Of a DNA stretch of 64,000 bases, positions 10,540 to 22,370 are shown in pieces. Under the pieces are notes generated by a model. That model had not been told where the DNA came from and did not search any database. It worked only from the letters and a program-made list of their open reading frames with translations. The stretch comes from Sipunculus nudus (taxonomy: Eukaryota; Annelida; Sipuncula; Golfingiida; Sipunculidae): NCBI GenBank assembly GCA_026874595.1, contig CM049314.1, positions 27,169,729-27,233,728 on the forward strand, given 5' to 3'. The position numbers were made by a program, and so were the translations under genes. Position 1 is the first letter of the stretch, and every line of letters begins with the position of its first letter.

Positions 10540-11617
10540 TAACAAAAACATATAAACATATCAAAATGTACTGGTGAAAAGCAAGGATATTACTGGTTGT
10601 CACAATAAACCTGTTCTAGTAAAGCAATAACAAAGGATAAGCATTGTTTCTTTCTGGCGAGATGTGACTGCAAGTCCTTATTACTTTCAGGTGGTTGCGG
10701 ATATGGCAAAAAAAGTGGACAATTTATTATTTCGTTAATTTAATCTGTATTTTTTTTTTATCTTTGAACATAGTTTTCCCCAAACCATATATTGCAAAGC
10801 ACATGTAATTTTGGGAACGCCCCTACAAAAAAAAAAACAATGCTTGTGATCGGGTTTCGTCGAACTCAGTTTGTTTGATGGAGGCTGTTTGGTCCGACAT
10901 GTAAATCAAGGGATACCCCTCCGGCATATTTACCATTCACAAAGCAGTAGGTTTGACGTCGCCCTCTGCAGGGTATAGAAAAAGGGACACACCCAGAAGG
11001 ATATATTTTGGCCAAGAACATCACCGAGAATGTATGCTTGGTTTATCATTATATTTCTGCCACCTTCATAACCAGCAGTCCCGATTCTTACCTTGGCGAT
11101 CTCATGATTAACCTTCAGTTTGATAATTTGAGAATCTAGAATTTAATTATATTCAATTTGTTTTATTTGTTCAGATTATGCATGTAGATAAGTGTAGAGA
11201 CTAATTGTCCGATCTAGATTTTGTTTATTATATATGTAATAATAACTGAGAAATTCTCCTGCCTGTCCCTGAATTAAATGTTTTTCAATGGTCAGCTGAT
11301 TTGTAACATTTTGGTATCTGCACGAACAAAAATTAACTATTATCGTGCACCCAGCGACATAGATTGGATACTGACAAGCACGGAATAATAACCTACAAGT
11401 GACCTGTGCATTATAGGCTCCATAGCTATTGTTCCGGAGATAGAATGCGGATGGAAGCGGAACATAATTCCCTCAATATCTTTAAGTGGATAAAATGGAG
11501 ATATCGGGATATTTCTGAGACGTTGTTAACAGTAAATTCAGTAATCAACGATCCCATTAAAAATACCCTTTAACAGCCAAAAGCTATAGTTGGGGAAACC
11601 CTGGCGTGTTTGCATGC

Positions 11618-11618
<1 letters not shown>
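10540..11618. other. Upstream flank of the CTLD gene, nothing firm
   Basis: No gene or clear repeat is recognised. On the minus strand an ATG at about 10901 opens a short frame starting MSDQTASIKQTEFDETRS, then runs into a homopolymer-coded Phe stretch. It has no domain or splice support and is not called. Confidence 0.4.
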
Positions 11619-11673
<55 letters not shown>

Positions 11674-11682
11674 GTATATATG

Positions 11683-11743
<61 letters not shown>
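11619..11743. repeat. TA microsatellite, about 125 bp
   Basis: Near-perfect TA dinucleotides interrupted at about 11669-11690 by TATG/TAAA variants. Open frames across it on both strands are artefacts of the repeat. Confidence 0.97.
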
Positions 11744-11745
<2 letters not shown>

Positions 11746-11759
11746 TGCGCTGTTCTTGT

Positions 11760-14140
11760 TTTTGATTCACTGTAGTTTAAAACGTTAAATTGTGATTTGG
11801 AATAAGGTTTCTCCTGACATATATTCCATCATTTTTGTAATTCAAGGCTATATAAATGCGCCAAGAAGGAGGAAAGACATATGAATGTCTGTTTTCAGTA
11901 TAACGAATTGTATAAGAATAGAAAATGGTAACTCATAAGTTATGACTCTCAGCTGAGAGGATAGTCTAATTATCACATTTGTCAGTCATATTTTCTTTAC
12001 AGAAAGGCAGGCATGTTCATCTGTTTAAAGCACATTACTTGATAGTCCAGGGGATATTCATAGTTGCTGCTACAATATTGTGACATTATAAATATTGTAA
12101 GGCCCAAAAGAGTCATTTTGCACACCACAATTGAACGGAAGGCCAAGCTATGGTATATAAATATATGGTAAGAATATACAGCAATTTTTTTCCAATCCCT
12201 GTGAGAATTTTTTTAGAAATTCGTGCGTCCGATTTTTTTCACAAATTATATCAAATAAATTTACCTTTAATTTTTTTCAATCCTTCTTATTCTTCCTTTT
12301 TTTCCTTTCATTCCTTTCAATATTCTTATTTTCTAAGAAAGTCTTAACCCGTTCATTTCCAGTATAACCTACATGTATGTCTAACTGCATTCTTTAACTG
12401 GTAGAGTTCTCAGAGTTTTGTGTTCATATTGAATTCAAGACAGCTGCCTGATGCCCATAATGGGTTTTGGTGTGGCCTAAAATTCAACGGTAAATATCCT
12501 TTTAAGGGAAAATAAATAACAATTCAAAAGCTGCTCTGACAACAGGTTTTGTCGAGTGGCTGCCCGCCAGATATACTGGATTTCTAAGAGATTCTCTCAT
12601 TGGAACGAACATGTGACATTTTGGTCTCATGGTTTTTGATAAATGAGACAATTGAAAAGTCATAATCAAGTTGAAGAAATTTCTGATAACTAATGTCTAA
12701 TTACCAAATTAATATCAATTTGAAGCAATGGCCGGGGGGAGGGGGTAAGCTGTGCACAAACTGAAAGAAAATAATCAGAAGGGATCTCTGAAGGTCTTGC
12801 AAGAAAAAAAATGATCCATGGGCCATGACGCTTAGCTGATAAGCATGAGATTTTAGCCAAACATTCCTAATAAGAATTTTATTATCTTTAAGTAAAATTT
12901 TGATTAATTTCAGATGCGCTCTTGACCTTTGCACATCGACACCAGAGTCGACACGGTTTTTCTATAATTAATGGGTAATAAGTTAAGACTAATCAAATCA
13001 TATCGGCCTATATAATTCTGAAGAAGAGAAAAATAAGATCAAGGTAACTGGTCTTTAATCGCCTCTGAGAAATTGGGATAAATTTGTCGTTTATCATATT
13101 TTAGGACAAATGCGAGGTATTGCATTCACGAGAAATCCTACAGATACTGTAATTCGGCTTATGTGACCTTGTAGATCGAGGTCATAGTCGTCGTTTTCAA
13201 TCTCATCAAGGAGTTTATGTATTGAAATTCAGAGTAAAATTAACAGTGCCAACAGATTAATTGCGTCCCTAGATACTAGTATCTTACAGACAAAGAGTTT
13301 ATAAGCCTCAATAGTTTTCCCCGTTGGAAGGAGGGGAGGTAGGGGAGCACATAGTAAACACAAACGGTTTCTGGACGCTAAATGAAACCAAAGGTGAGAA
13401 ACTCTTACCTTCATTGTAATTTGGCAGTCTCAAATGGAAAAATCCCTGAAATAAAAAAATATAAAGGTGGCACAAGAAGTCTGGAAGAACTAATGAAGCT
13501 AGTAAAAGAAATAAATACAATAATGATGTTTATAAAAAGTCCATGTTTCTGCTGATAAGGCTTTGACGTTCAAGGCCATGGCAATCAGTTTTCATTGTTA
13601 TCTTGCAATATAAACATTAAACACTCTGCAATTCAAATCTTAGGGGAGAATTATGTACTAATTCAAACATTTTGAAAGAACTTAAAACAAGTAGCCGTGG
13701 GTCATGTCGCTCAGCTGAATTTAACATAAAGGAAATGCGTGAATTTTTTAATGATCTTATAACCTGGTAAATTTTTGTGTGTGGAAAAATACTTGAAAAA
13801 TAGCGAAAATAAATTCCTAAGAGCTCAATATCATGCTTTTTGCCCGTAGTTCTTAATAAAGAGGCTACGGCGACCTTATTTAGAGTTTACAAAGAAAATC
13901 TAACCAAGAACTTCCTTAATGCTCAGTTCGATTAATCTACGTCCAACTGCTACGATTTATATAAATCATAATAATAGGATCCTAAAATCATATTATTTCA
14001 CGTAGCTGACAGAATGCAGGTCACAGCGACCTTACTAAAGGTCTCCATGAAGATTTTACAGGGACCTTCCTTGATCTTGATTATATAAGAAGTTTATATT
14101 CTTTCACATAGCTCACAATCTTTCATATAGCTCACAGACT
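11760..14140. repeat. Degenerate dispersed repeats with palindromic-end relics
   Basis: No gene is seen. 12815-12842 and 13697-13725 carry worn copies of a terminus also found at 20704-20730: a 'tgacccatgggtcatgacgc' palindrome leading into 'tcagctga'. Text near 12905-13060 ('cgctcttgacctttgcaca', 'gaaaaataagatcaagg') matches 3955-4060, so both are members of one old family. Confidence 0.5.
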
Positions 14141-15960
14141 AGATGTGTCGGCACGACACGAATACCCCAGCCTGGGGCAAATTAGAAACATTTGTTAAAT
14201 TTTGTATTTTTGTTTAATTTCAGGAGGTGTCGTATGGTCAAAAGTAGGTCAACAAGGGCAAAATGCAAACTAGATCTGTAAAGGGTCATTATCATGCAAC
14301 ACACCAAAATCAGGCCAGTATCTGCAGGCATTGTAAAAAAAGTCCATACATGTGCATTTTTCATAAAAATTTCTGTCTTTCATGAAATTTTCTATGTTCC
14401 GGATCTGTCATATGGTCAAAAATAGGTCAACTGGGACGAAACGCGAACTCGATCTGTAAGTGGTCATTATGCGCCCACAGACCAAACATTAGGCCAGTAT
14501 CTATAAGCATTGCATTTCGAAACTAGAATATTAGCAAAAGCTGATAATCAGTTATAAATTTAAATAGGAGAGGTATGTACCATGTTTCATAACAATCCAC
14601 CAAATGCTTCCTGAGAAATAAGCTCCTAAGTTTATTCTTTACTAAGCTCTGTGACCTTGAAAAGTAGGTCAAGATCACCCATTTTTTAACTTGACCAAGG
14701 TTTTGTAAATATCATGCAATAGCACTGAAGAAATGAAGTTCCTGTGTTGAATACCTTTAGAGATACCCTGCACAAAAGGCCAAAATTGAAAAATCCCAAA
14801 AAAATTCATTAAAAAGCAGAAATTGTAGGAGGTGGCAGAAAAATTGTACAGCACGCTCAGACCATCATTCCAAATGATCAAAGTAAGTTTTGTGAAAATC
14901 CACACAAATGGTTCCTGAGATATAAGCTTCTGAGTGTTTTTGTATAATCAGCTCTTAATCAAAGAAAATAGGTCAAGGTCACCAAATTTTGCACTTGACC
15001 AAGATTTTGTTGATATACATCTTCACTGATGAAATAAAATTCCAACAGTGAATCCTTTTAGAGATATCCTGCACAAAAGGCCAAAATTTAAAAAAAGACG
15101 ATAAAATTGATTCAAAAATCAGAAATTGCAGGTGGCGCCAGCAAAATTTTGCAGTACGTAGAGACCATCAGTCCAAATGATCATAGTATGTTTTGTGAAA
15201 ATCCACACAATGGTTCTTGAGATATAAGCTTCTGTGTGTTTTTCTATAATCAGCTCTAAAATGTAGAAAAATGGATCAAGGTCACCCATCTTAGAACTTG
15301 ACTGAGATTTAATCGATATACATCTACACTGATGAAATAAAATTCCAACGGTGAATCCTTTTAGAGATATCCAGCTCACAATATAAAAGTAAACAGACGC
15401 GGGACGGACGGACGCCGGACGCACAGACAGAAGGACGGACAGACGGACAGCTTGGGTGACGACAATCGCCAATCAGCCTATGAGCTGAGGGCTAAAAACG
15501 GCTGTACATGTACATTTGTCATGAAAATTTATATTTTTCATGAAATTTTCTATGTTTAGGAGCCGTAAATCAATCAAAAGTAGGTCAACTGGGACAAAAC
15601 GTGAACTTGATCTGTAACTGGTCATTATCTGAACACACACCAAAAATCAGGCCAATATCTGCAGGCATTGCAAAAAAAAGTCCGTACATCTGTATTTGTC
15701 ATGAAAATTAATATTTTTCATGTAATTTTCTAAGTTAAGGAGCCGTAAAACGATCAAAAGTAGGTCAACCGAGACGAAACGCGAACTCGATCTGTAAGTG
15801 TTCTGCCAACACACCAAAAATCAGACCAATATCTGCAGGCATTGCGAAAAAAAGTCCGTACAATTGTTTGATTTCGGAATGACGGAAGGATGGAAGGACG
15901 AAAGGACGTACATGGGTAAAACTATATGCCCCGGCCAATTTGTGGCGGGGGCATAAAATT
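14141..15960 (+). repeat. Tandem-core repeat family C array
   Basis: Repeated monomers share 'gtaggtcaac.gggac.aaacgcgaactcgatctgtaa', 'ggccagtatctgcaggcatt' and a long variant with 'gtgaccttgaaaagtaggtcaaga'. There are two arms. One ends in a run of GGACGGACG-type tetranucleotides near 15399-15460 followed by 'agcctatgagctgagggct'. The other ends at 15895-15955 in 'ggaaggacgaaagg' and 'atgccccggccaatttgtg'. This layout (tandem monomers, tetranucleotide run, short palindromic end) is that of bivalve pearl/Helitron-like repeats as I know them. An open frame at 15119-15472 on the minus strand reads through it and is not a gene. Confidence 0.7.
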
Positions 15961-17460
15961 GGACACAGTGAGGTAATTTCAGGTTTCCAAACTTTTTTTT
16001 ACAGGAACCTCCCTGAATATTAATGAAAGTGGAATTTTCTAGGTCCAATTGTGATATATTGTGCAAATCTGACTTATATGATGCTCAAATGGGTTTTCTT
16101 CATATATCTTGCTGGATATAGGTCACAGTAGCCTTATTTTGGACGTCCAAGGAGACATTACAATGATATCCTTTCGATTAAGTAAGACATATTTGGATCC
16201 AACAATTAAAATGAGTTCAGTGTGCTCAGATTTGGTTTTATTAAGTCACGGACTGTAGGTCATTATGATCTAATAACAGGTGTTGGCGGAGATTTGCCCA
16301 GGACCTCCTTGAAATATGGTTTGTACCCATCTGACTGTCTGGGTGCTTAAAATTGTTTTGACCAGTAGCGTGCTGTATGTGGATCACCATCAGCCAATTT
16401 TATGTTTCCAAGGAGATTTGCTCAATATTTCCCTGGGTGATAACAGATTCTACAGCTAATGGATACAATTCGTAACGTGTCTAACTGTGTGCTGAAAGCT
16501 CATTTCTGACGGTTATCTCGCAGAATATGGGTCACAATGGCCTATTCTTTATTTCCAAGGAGTTTTGTGCAGGACCTCTATGGATGTTGTGTTAGAAGAT
16601 TCTTGGCCTAACGCATACAATTTGTGCGCTTCTGACGTTCAGGGGGCTCATATCAGGTTTTTCAATAGCTTGCAGGATGTAGGGCAAAATTATTTAATTT
16701 CGTGTTTACTTGGAGATTTGCCATGACCTCTCTGTATTTTTGTTAGAAGATCCAGGAACTAACAGATGCAATCTGGAGCAATTCCAGGAACTTACCGATA
16801 CTATCTAACTGCCTGGGTGTTTAGATTCACCTAATATCAGGATTCCGAGGAGATATGCACAGGACCTACATGGATGGTATGCTAGAAGATTCTAGAGCTA
16901 ACGGTTACGATTTGTGCCCTGTCTGAATGTCTGGGTGCTAAACATCATGCTTTTGCCCGGTTGCTCGCAGAATATGTTAAATTTAGGTACCTATGACTTA
17001 ATTTCAGGTTTTCAATAATATTTGCCCAGAGACTCAATGGATGCTGCGTTATATATTGTAGGCCGAATGGACAGAATTTGTGTCCATCTGACCTACAGGG
17101 TGTTCATATTATGTTTTTCCCCTATTGCACTCAAAATATAGGTCACCGTGACTTGAAAGGACAACTTTCCAGTACCTAAGAGAATGAAATGTTAGAATAT
17201 TGTAGCCCTAATAGAAACAATGTGTACCCCGTCTGATTGACTTGGCGCTAAAAATCATATTTTTGGCCCATAGCTTGCAAGAAAAGGTCACCTTGATCTA
17301 ATTTCAGGCTTCCGAGTATATTTGCCGTATACCTCCGTGGATGTACAGTAAAAAGTTTCTAGGTCTAACAGTGACGTTTTGTGCCCTGTTAACGGTCGGA
17401 CCAGACAGACAACGGGTGATCGCTACAGCACAGATGACCTACAGTCAGCTGAGATAGATT
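15961..17460 (+). repeat. Tandem-core repeat family B array with hairpin terminus
   Basis: About nine diverged monomers, roughly 150-165 bp apart, repeat the order 'tatgggtcacaatgacctaatttcagg', 'aaggagatttgcc.aggacct', 'gttagaagattct' and 'gatttgtgccc.tctgactg'. The array ends at 17380-17460 with 'acggtcggaccagac' and a hairpin-like end (17427-17455). The intronless LRR-Ig gene starts 180 bp further on. Confidence 0.8.
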
Positions 17461-17641
17461 GATAACGTTGCTGTCGTTTTAGGCCCCGCCAGAACACAAC
17501 ACAATATTTAATGGTTTTAATAGTTACTTCCTAGTTTAACAACCATGCTGCAAAGGTAGCTGAAAGCTCATAAACAAATATATTAACGCACTCAACTAAG
17601 ACCTACATATTTATGCATCGGCTGATGCATTACAGTTCATC

Positions 17642-18940
17642 ATGTTAGCCTCCAAGGTTTTTCATGTTACTCTGTTTCAAATCGTTTTTATGGTACAACG
17701 TATTCAAGGCGTTACCGGCTTGAATGTGTGTGAAAAAGATGATGATCATTGCATTCTACACGGCATGGGTGACTGGAACTGGACCCTGAATTTTCAAAAT
17801 CTGAAAGATCTGGGTATTCTAACAACACTAAACCTGTGGAAGTGCAACCTGTCTTCACTGGGGATAAATGCCTTCCCGAAGTTTTTGTCAGTCAGTTACC
17901 TCCTATTGTCATCAAATCATATAAGCAGAATCACCAAGAACCAGTTCCTCAACCTGGATGAACTTAATGAATTGTATCTAGACAACAACACAATCCAGGA
18001 TATCGAGCCTGGTTCATTTGGGCATTTAACAGGATTGACCATCCTTGACCTGAGCCACAACATCCTCTCGCATCTTAGAACCGGCATATTCGAAGGTTTG
18101 ATAAATCTTCGATACCTAGAACTGAGCTATAACCATATGACCGCTTTACCATCCGACGTTTTTACAGTATTCCCAAAACTGGTAACTCTCAGGCTGTCAC
18201 ACAATGGTATAACTGAGCTAGATACTTTGAACGTTTTGCCGGACTCTCTTGAATGGCTTGATCTCACAGGTAACAACATACGTTTATTACCACGTTTATA
18301 TGCATGTAATTTGACCGTTACCTTAATTGGAAACAATATACATTGTGGTTGTATACTTCCGAACATTTTCGAGGACCACTCGGAAAAGTGCAAGTTGGTG
18401 TTTAATTGTATTTCACCACAGCATATGAAAAACGCCGGTTCAATTTATAACATAAGTTTCAGTTACATTGGTTGTAACGATCTACCTGTTATAGATGAAC
18501 ACATTCTTCAAAGCTTTTCGGACATGATTGGATTTATTGGTTTCTGCAACATTTCTGCGCCAGAGCTTAACTTTAACGGAACTCACATTAAGTGTAGAGG
18601 ATTTTCTAACCCCGCTCCTGTGCTGGAATTATACCGAGATGATATGCTAACATGGTCCGAGAGACCAAGCATTGACGACGCTGGGGTCACTTTCTTGTTG
18701 AGGCGCATGAAAGCTGTCCACGGTAAATACATGTGCGTAGCCAGAAATAACGTAACCATGAAAGAGCTTAACGTTACGTTGTGGATTCCTGGCAATATGA
18801 ATGTAAAGAACTCCACAGAAGAAACCAGAAACATCAATCAAGAGACTGTGCTTTTTCCTCACAAACTAGCAGTACTGTTTTTTGCGTTGGCTGCAATGAT
18901 TCTCAGTGCAACAGCCATTTGTTTTAAATTATGTTTGTAG
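17642..18940 (+). CDS. LRR and Ig domain single-pass membrane protein, intronless
   Basis: One uninterrupted frame of 432 codons. Residues 1-26 are a signal peptide. Cys30 and Cys37 form an N-terminal LRR cap. About seven leucine-rich repeats follow (residues 58-232), with typical LxxLxLxxNxL cores such as LTILDLSHNIL and LRYLELSYNHM. A C-terminal cap lies at about 233-278 (HCGC, Cys250, Cys256, Cys278). One Ig-like domain spans about 298-383, with Cys318 and Cys365 (KYMCVARN) as the disulfide pair. A membrane helix lies at about 408-427, with a five-residue cytoplasmic tail. Nine N-x-S/T sites mark it as extracellular. The start is the first ATG and leads directly into the signal peptide. 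The layout matches LRR-Ig (LRIG/AMIGO/Lingo-like) surface receptors used in adhesion or innate recognition; the ligand is unknown. With no tail motif, signalling would need a partner. Lack of introns suggests a retrogene or a naturally intronless family. Confidence 0.93.
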   Translation: MLASKVFHVTLFQIVFMVQRIQGVTGLNVCEKDDDHCILHGMGDWNWTLNFQNLKDLGILTTLNLWKCNLSSLGINAFPKFLSVSYLLLSSNHISRITKNQFLNLDELNELYLDNNTIQDIEPGSFGHLTGLTILDLSHNILSHLRTGIFEGLINLRYLELSYNHMTALPSDVFTVFPKLVTLRLSHNGITELDTLNVLPDSLEWLDLTGNNIRLLPRLYACNLTVTLIGNNIHCGCILPNIFEDHSEKCKLVFNCISPQHMKNAGSIYNISFSYIGCNDLPVIDEHILQSFSDMIGFIGFCNISAPELNFNGTHIKCRGFSNPAPVLELYRDDMLTWSERPSIDDAGVTFLLRRMKAVHGKYMCVARNNVTMKELNVTLWIPGNMNVKNSTEETRNINQETVLFPHKLAVLFFALAAMILSATAICFKLCL

Positions 18941-18956
18941 TCGATAACTCCTAATA

Positions 18957-19120
18957 GTTGGCCAGCCAAACTCTGAAAAGTCCTCTAGAATTACTTTTAC
19001 GGCATCGCGTGTTAATAGCAGGCATCCGTGTGGGATTTGCCCAGTAAAAGGAGGTAAAAACGATGTAGGTGGATGCCATCGTGAAATTTGAATTTGAAGA
19101 TCATTTTGAGGGTCAGCAAG
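18957..19120 (-). repeat. Family E repeat copy abutting the LRR-Ig gene
   Basis: Reverse complement of the text at 22195-22370: 'ttggctggcc', 'gaccttgaaaatgacctt', 'ggtggcatccacc', and 'ggatgcctgctat.aacaag'. It begins only 16 bp after the stop codon, so the 3' UTR must either end within it or run through it. AATAAA motifs at 19263-19272 are the nearest obvious polyadenylation signals beyond it. Confidence 0.75.
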
Positions 19121-20460
19121 GTTCAAAGGTACGAAATTGCGGTTTTTTTTCTTAGTTTGGTGTAATATAAAACACTTTTTTCCTTTAAGATGTCCATAAT
19201 ATCAACTTGTTTTGATGATTGCAAATGAAAATTTAGTATTGCAAACTGATTAACTTGTAATGAATAAATAAATGTTGATAATTTACTACATAGGATTGTG
19301 GTTTCACTGAATGTGTAACCGTGTGTATGCACTGTACATAGTCCGAGGGTTTGTGTGTTTGTCTCTCACTCGCCTCTTAGACGTCTGAATGCACATACTT
19401 AAATTTTAGGCATGTTATCATGCATAAGCCACATTAGCAAGCTATTGTTTGCAATATGACTGTGGCCCCCAGGGGCGCTGTCGATTATGACACGGCTACG
19501 TTTTGTTTTGTTATAGATGTCAGTTTGTTCTGTTTGTTAACATGAATTGACAATTTGACAGCAGTTTCTTCAACAATATGAAGTTGTAAACTCCTTTCAT
19601 TGCAGTGATATAAACGTTATATTTATTTCTTATTGTCACGAAGCAGATAAAGTCTCAAATGGACGCATTCTGCGAATATTTCATTTATGATAGTGCTAAC
19701 TGATGTATAATCATTTCATCCTGTCTTTTTTTCAGTAAATAAATGTATAATACATAATAAACAGGAAGAACAAGGGGGGTCCCATGTACCCCACACTTAA
19801 TTTATAGGACCACCTTTAAACTGTTCTAAAGTGTCTATAACACATTTGGAATAAAGAAAATAAAGAAAACGTGCCAAAATAAATAAAAATAAAAACAAAA
19901 GCAGTGGTTTCTGATAAGCTCGATGGATTATATATCCTTTATATCTATAGTTATTTAAACACCTTTCAGCAAATAAATAATCGGGAAATTAACAATGTAA
20001 CCTTCAAAGAGCATTTAAATCGTGTACATTTAATCATCAAAAGATAATTAAAGAGCCTGTTTTTACCACATATATTTATCATATAAAAATTGGTTTCTTA
20101 GATTTCCGGATGCATACATGGTGGCATATATGGTGTCTCCGTCTCATCTTACCGTCTTATATTCTGTCAAATTCCCTCACGTAAAGCATGAACAGATCAC
20201 TAGATTCGTGTTAGTTGCCTTAAAAACATTATAATAAGCAAATATCCGTTATTCATGGACCTTTTATCCTGCATTTTTTCAAAATGTTGACAGTTATGAT
20301 TTAAAGTGTGTAAAAGGCACTTTGAGAAACACATAAAAATACCCCTTACTCCGTTTCCATACGTCTTGATTCAGAGTAGAAAAAAATTACTGTGTGAGCA
20401 AAACACACTTTTAAGTTTTACTTGTCATACTTTTAAGTGTAAGAAATTATGAACATAATT
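19121..20460. other. AT-rich 3' flank, no feature recognised
   Basis: AATAAA strings at 19263, 19738 and 19850 could serve the LRR-Ig transcript. No exon, tRNA or recognisable repeat unit was found in the rest. Confidence 0.4.
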
Positions 20461-20509
20461 ATTATGTGGCATGCTTACGTTGCACTTGACACAAAATATA
20501 TCTAAAGCT

Positions 20510-20735
20510 TAAGGTTACGGAATATACCTTGGTGTTATTGATGGAAAACACTATATACACGTTCAGGTTCAATTTTCTTCGGTTTAACCTTGAAAATGAC
20601 CTTAAAGGGTGGCATCCACCTAGACTTTTTCGATCACGGTTTGGTTGGTTGATCTGGCATGGGTGCCTGATATTAACAAGCAATGTCCCCAAAAGTGAAC
20701 AAGTGACCCATGGGTCATGACGCTCAGGCGACTGA
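20510..20735 (+). repeat. Family E repeat with 14-bp palindromic terminus
   Basis: Shares 'accttgaaaatgacctt', 'ggtggcatccacc', 'tggttgatct' and 'gcatgggtgcctgatattaa' with the copies at 18957-19120 and 22195-22370. It ends in the perfect palindrome TGACCCATGGGTCA (20704-20717) followed by 'tgacgctcagg'. Worn copies of the same end occur near 12815, 13697 and 53268. Confidence 0.75.
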
Positions 20736-22200
20736 CATGTTGATGTTTCTGGGGTGCTCAAACATACCCCAATACTCTGTGAATATAGGTCACTGTGACC
20801 CAATTTAAGGTTTCTTGTGAGAACTTTTGATGAACTCTCATGATGTCAAGTTAGACGATTCTGGACCCCATGATTATGATTTGTGCTCTTCTTTGGTATC
20901 AAATTTTCAATTATTTTTTTTTTTTTGGGGGGGGGTACTTCTGAGCCCCATAGGTCAGACAATATGTGTGACAGAGACCAAAATCTAGGTTTTCAAGGAG
21001 TTTTTTCAGGCACCTATCTTGAGGTAAAGTTAGAAGATTCCAGGTTCAGTGGTTACAATTTGTGCCCTGTTGACAGATGACGGCATCTTTTAAGGTCTCA
21101 AAATAGATAAAAAAAATGTAAAAAAAATTTTTTTTAATACAGGTGGCGCCACCAGTCTGCAGAAACTGATGAAATATACCCATGCAAAGCCCATAGCTTG
21201 AAGAATATGGGTAATAGAGACCTCATTCCAGGTTTCGCAGAAGAATTTTTATTGACCTCTCTGGATGTAAAGTTAGAAGATTCCAGGTCCAGTGTTTACG
21301 AGTTGTGCCTTGTCAACGGACAGACGACCGAATGGCCGGACGGACGACTGACAAAAAGTGATCGCTATAGCTCAGATGACTTACAGTCAATTGAGCTAAA
21401 AACTGATGTAACACCCCATGATCAATATCCATGTAAAGAATCATGGCGATCAATGCATTAGTTGTTCAGATACTTGAGGTTTTGTATCACATTTTTCATT
21501 ATTCTTGGGGCAACTTGGGAGCCCCATAGCTTGAAGAATATGGGTAACAGAGACCTAATTCTAGGTTTTCAAGGAGACTTTCATGGACCTATCTGGGTGT
21601 AAAGTTAGCAGATTCCAGGTCCAGCAGTTACGATTTGTGCCCTGTTAACAGATGACCGCATCTTTTGAGGTCTCAAAAATAGAGGGAAAAAAATCGTAAA
21701 AAATAGAAAAAAAAACAGGTGGCGCCAACGGTTTGCAGAAACTAATGAAACACTTCATGATCAATATCCATGCAAAGATTCATGATGATCAATGCATTAA
21801 TTGTCAGATACTTGAGCTTTTGTATCAAAGCTTTCATTATTGGGGGGGGGGGGGGGTACTTCGGAGCCCCATAGCTTGAAGAATATGGGTAACAGAGACC
21901 TAATTCTAGGTTATCAAGGAAACTTTCATGGACCTTTCTGGATGCAAAGTTAGAAGGTTTCAGATCCAGCAGTTACAATTTGTGCCCTGTTAACAGATGA
22001 CCGCATCTTTTGAGGTCTCAAAAATAGAGGAAAAAAATCGTAAAAAAATCGAAAATACGATTTGTGCCTTGTTAACGGACAGACGGCCGGATGGCCGGAC
22101 GGCCGTATGGCTGGACGACCGGACGGCCTGACGGACGACGGACAAGGAGTGATCGCTATAGCTAAGATGACTTACAGTCAGCTGAGCTAAAAATTGACCT
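20736..22200 (+). repeat. Family B repeat array with poly-G tracts and two hairpin ends
   Basis: Monomers repeat 'gaagaatatgggtaacagagacctaattctaggtt', 'aaggagacttt.atggacct', 'aaagttagaagattccagg' and 'gatttgtgccctgtt'. A second block reads 'caggtggcgccaccagtctgcagaaactgatgaa'. Poly-G runs sit at the same place in two monomers (20920-20936 and 21841-21857). Two modules end in a GGACGG-type run plus the hairpin-like end: 21369-21397 and 22160-22188, the second preceded by 'gacggccggatggccgg' repeats at 22080-22140. Confidence 0.85.
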
Positions 22201-22370
22201 TGGCTGGCCCATTTTTCAGTTAGACCTTGAAAATGACCTTGAAATTCAAAATTTCAGGTGGCATCCACCCAACTTTTTTCTTCACACTGTGGCTGATTGA
22301 TGTAGCCTGGATGCCTGCTATAAACAAGCAATGCCCTTAAAATGAAAAGAAAAAAAAACTTTGGCTGGCC
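22195..22370 (+). repeat. Family E repeat copy directly after family B hairpin
   Basis: Carries 'gaccttggctggccca', 'gaccttgaaaatgaccttg', 'ggtggcatccaccc' and 'gatgcctgctataaacaag'. It starts within a few bases of the 22160-22188 hairpin, so the two families are either nested or joined. Confidence 0.75.

Noticed and set aside
11570-11775. Open frames of alternating Ile and Tyr on both strands
   Set aside because: They are translations of a TA microsatellite; the same holds at 27872-28126, 41271-41629, 44042-44355 and 61105-61287.
15119-15472. 117-codon minus-strand frame
   Set aside because: It reads through the family C repeat and its GGACGG run; the Val/Arg/Pro-rich part is a translation of the microsatellite.
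21361-22188. CRISPR-like regularly repeated units
   Set aside because: The repeats are long diverged monomers with no unique spacers, in eukaryotic DNA; they are transposon-type tandem cores.
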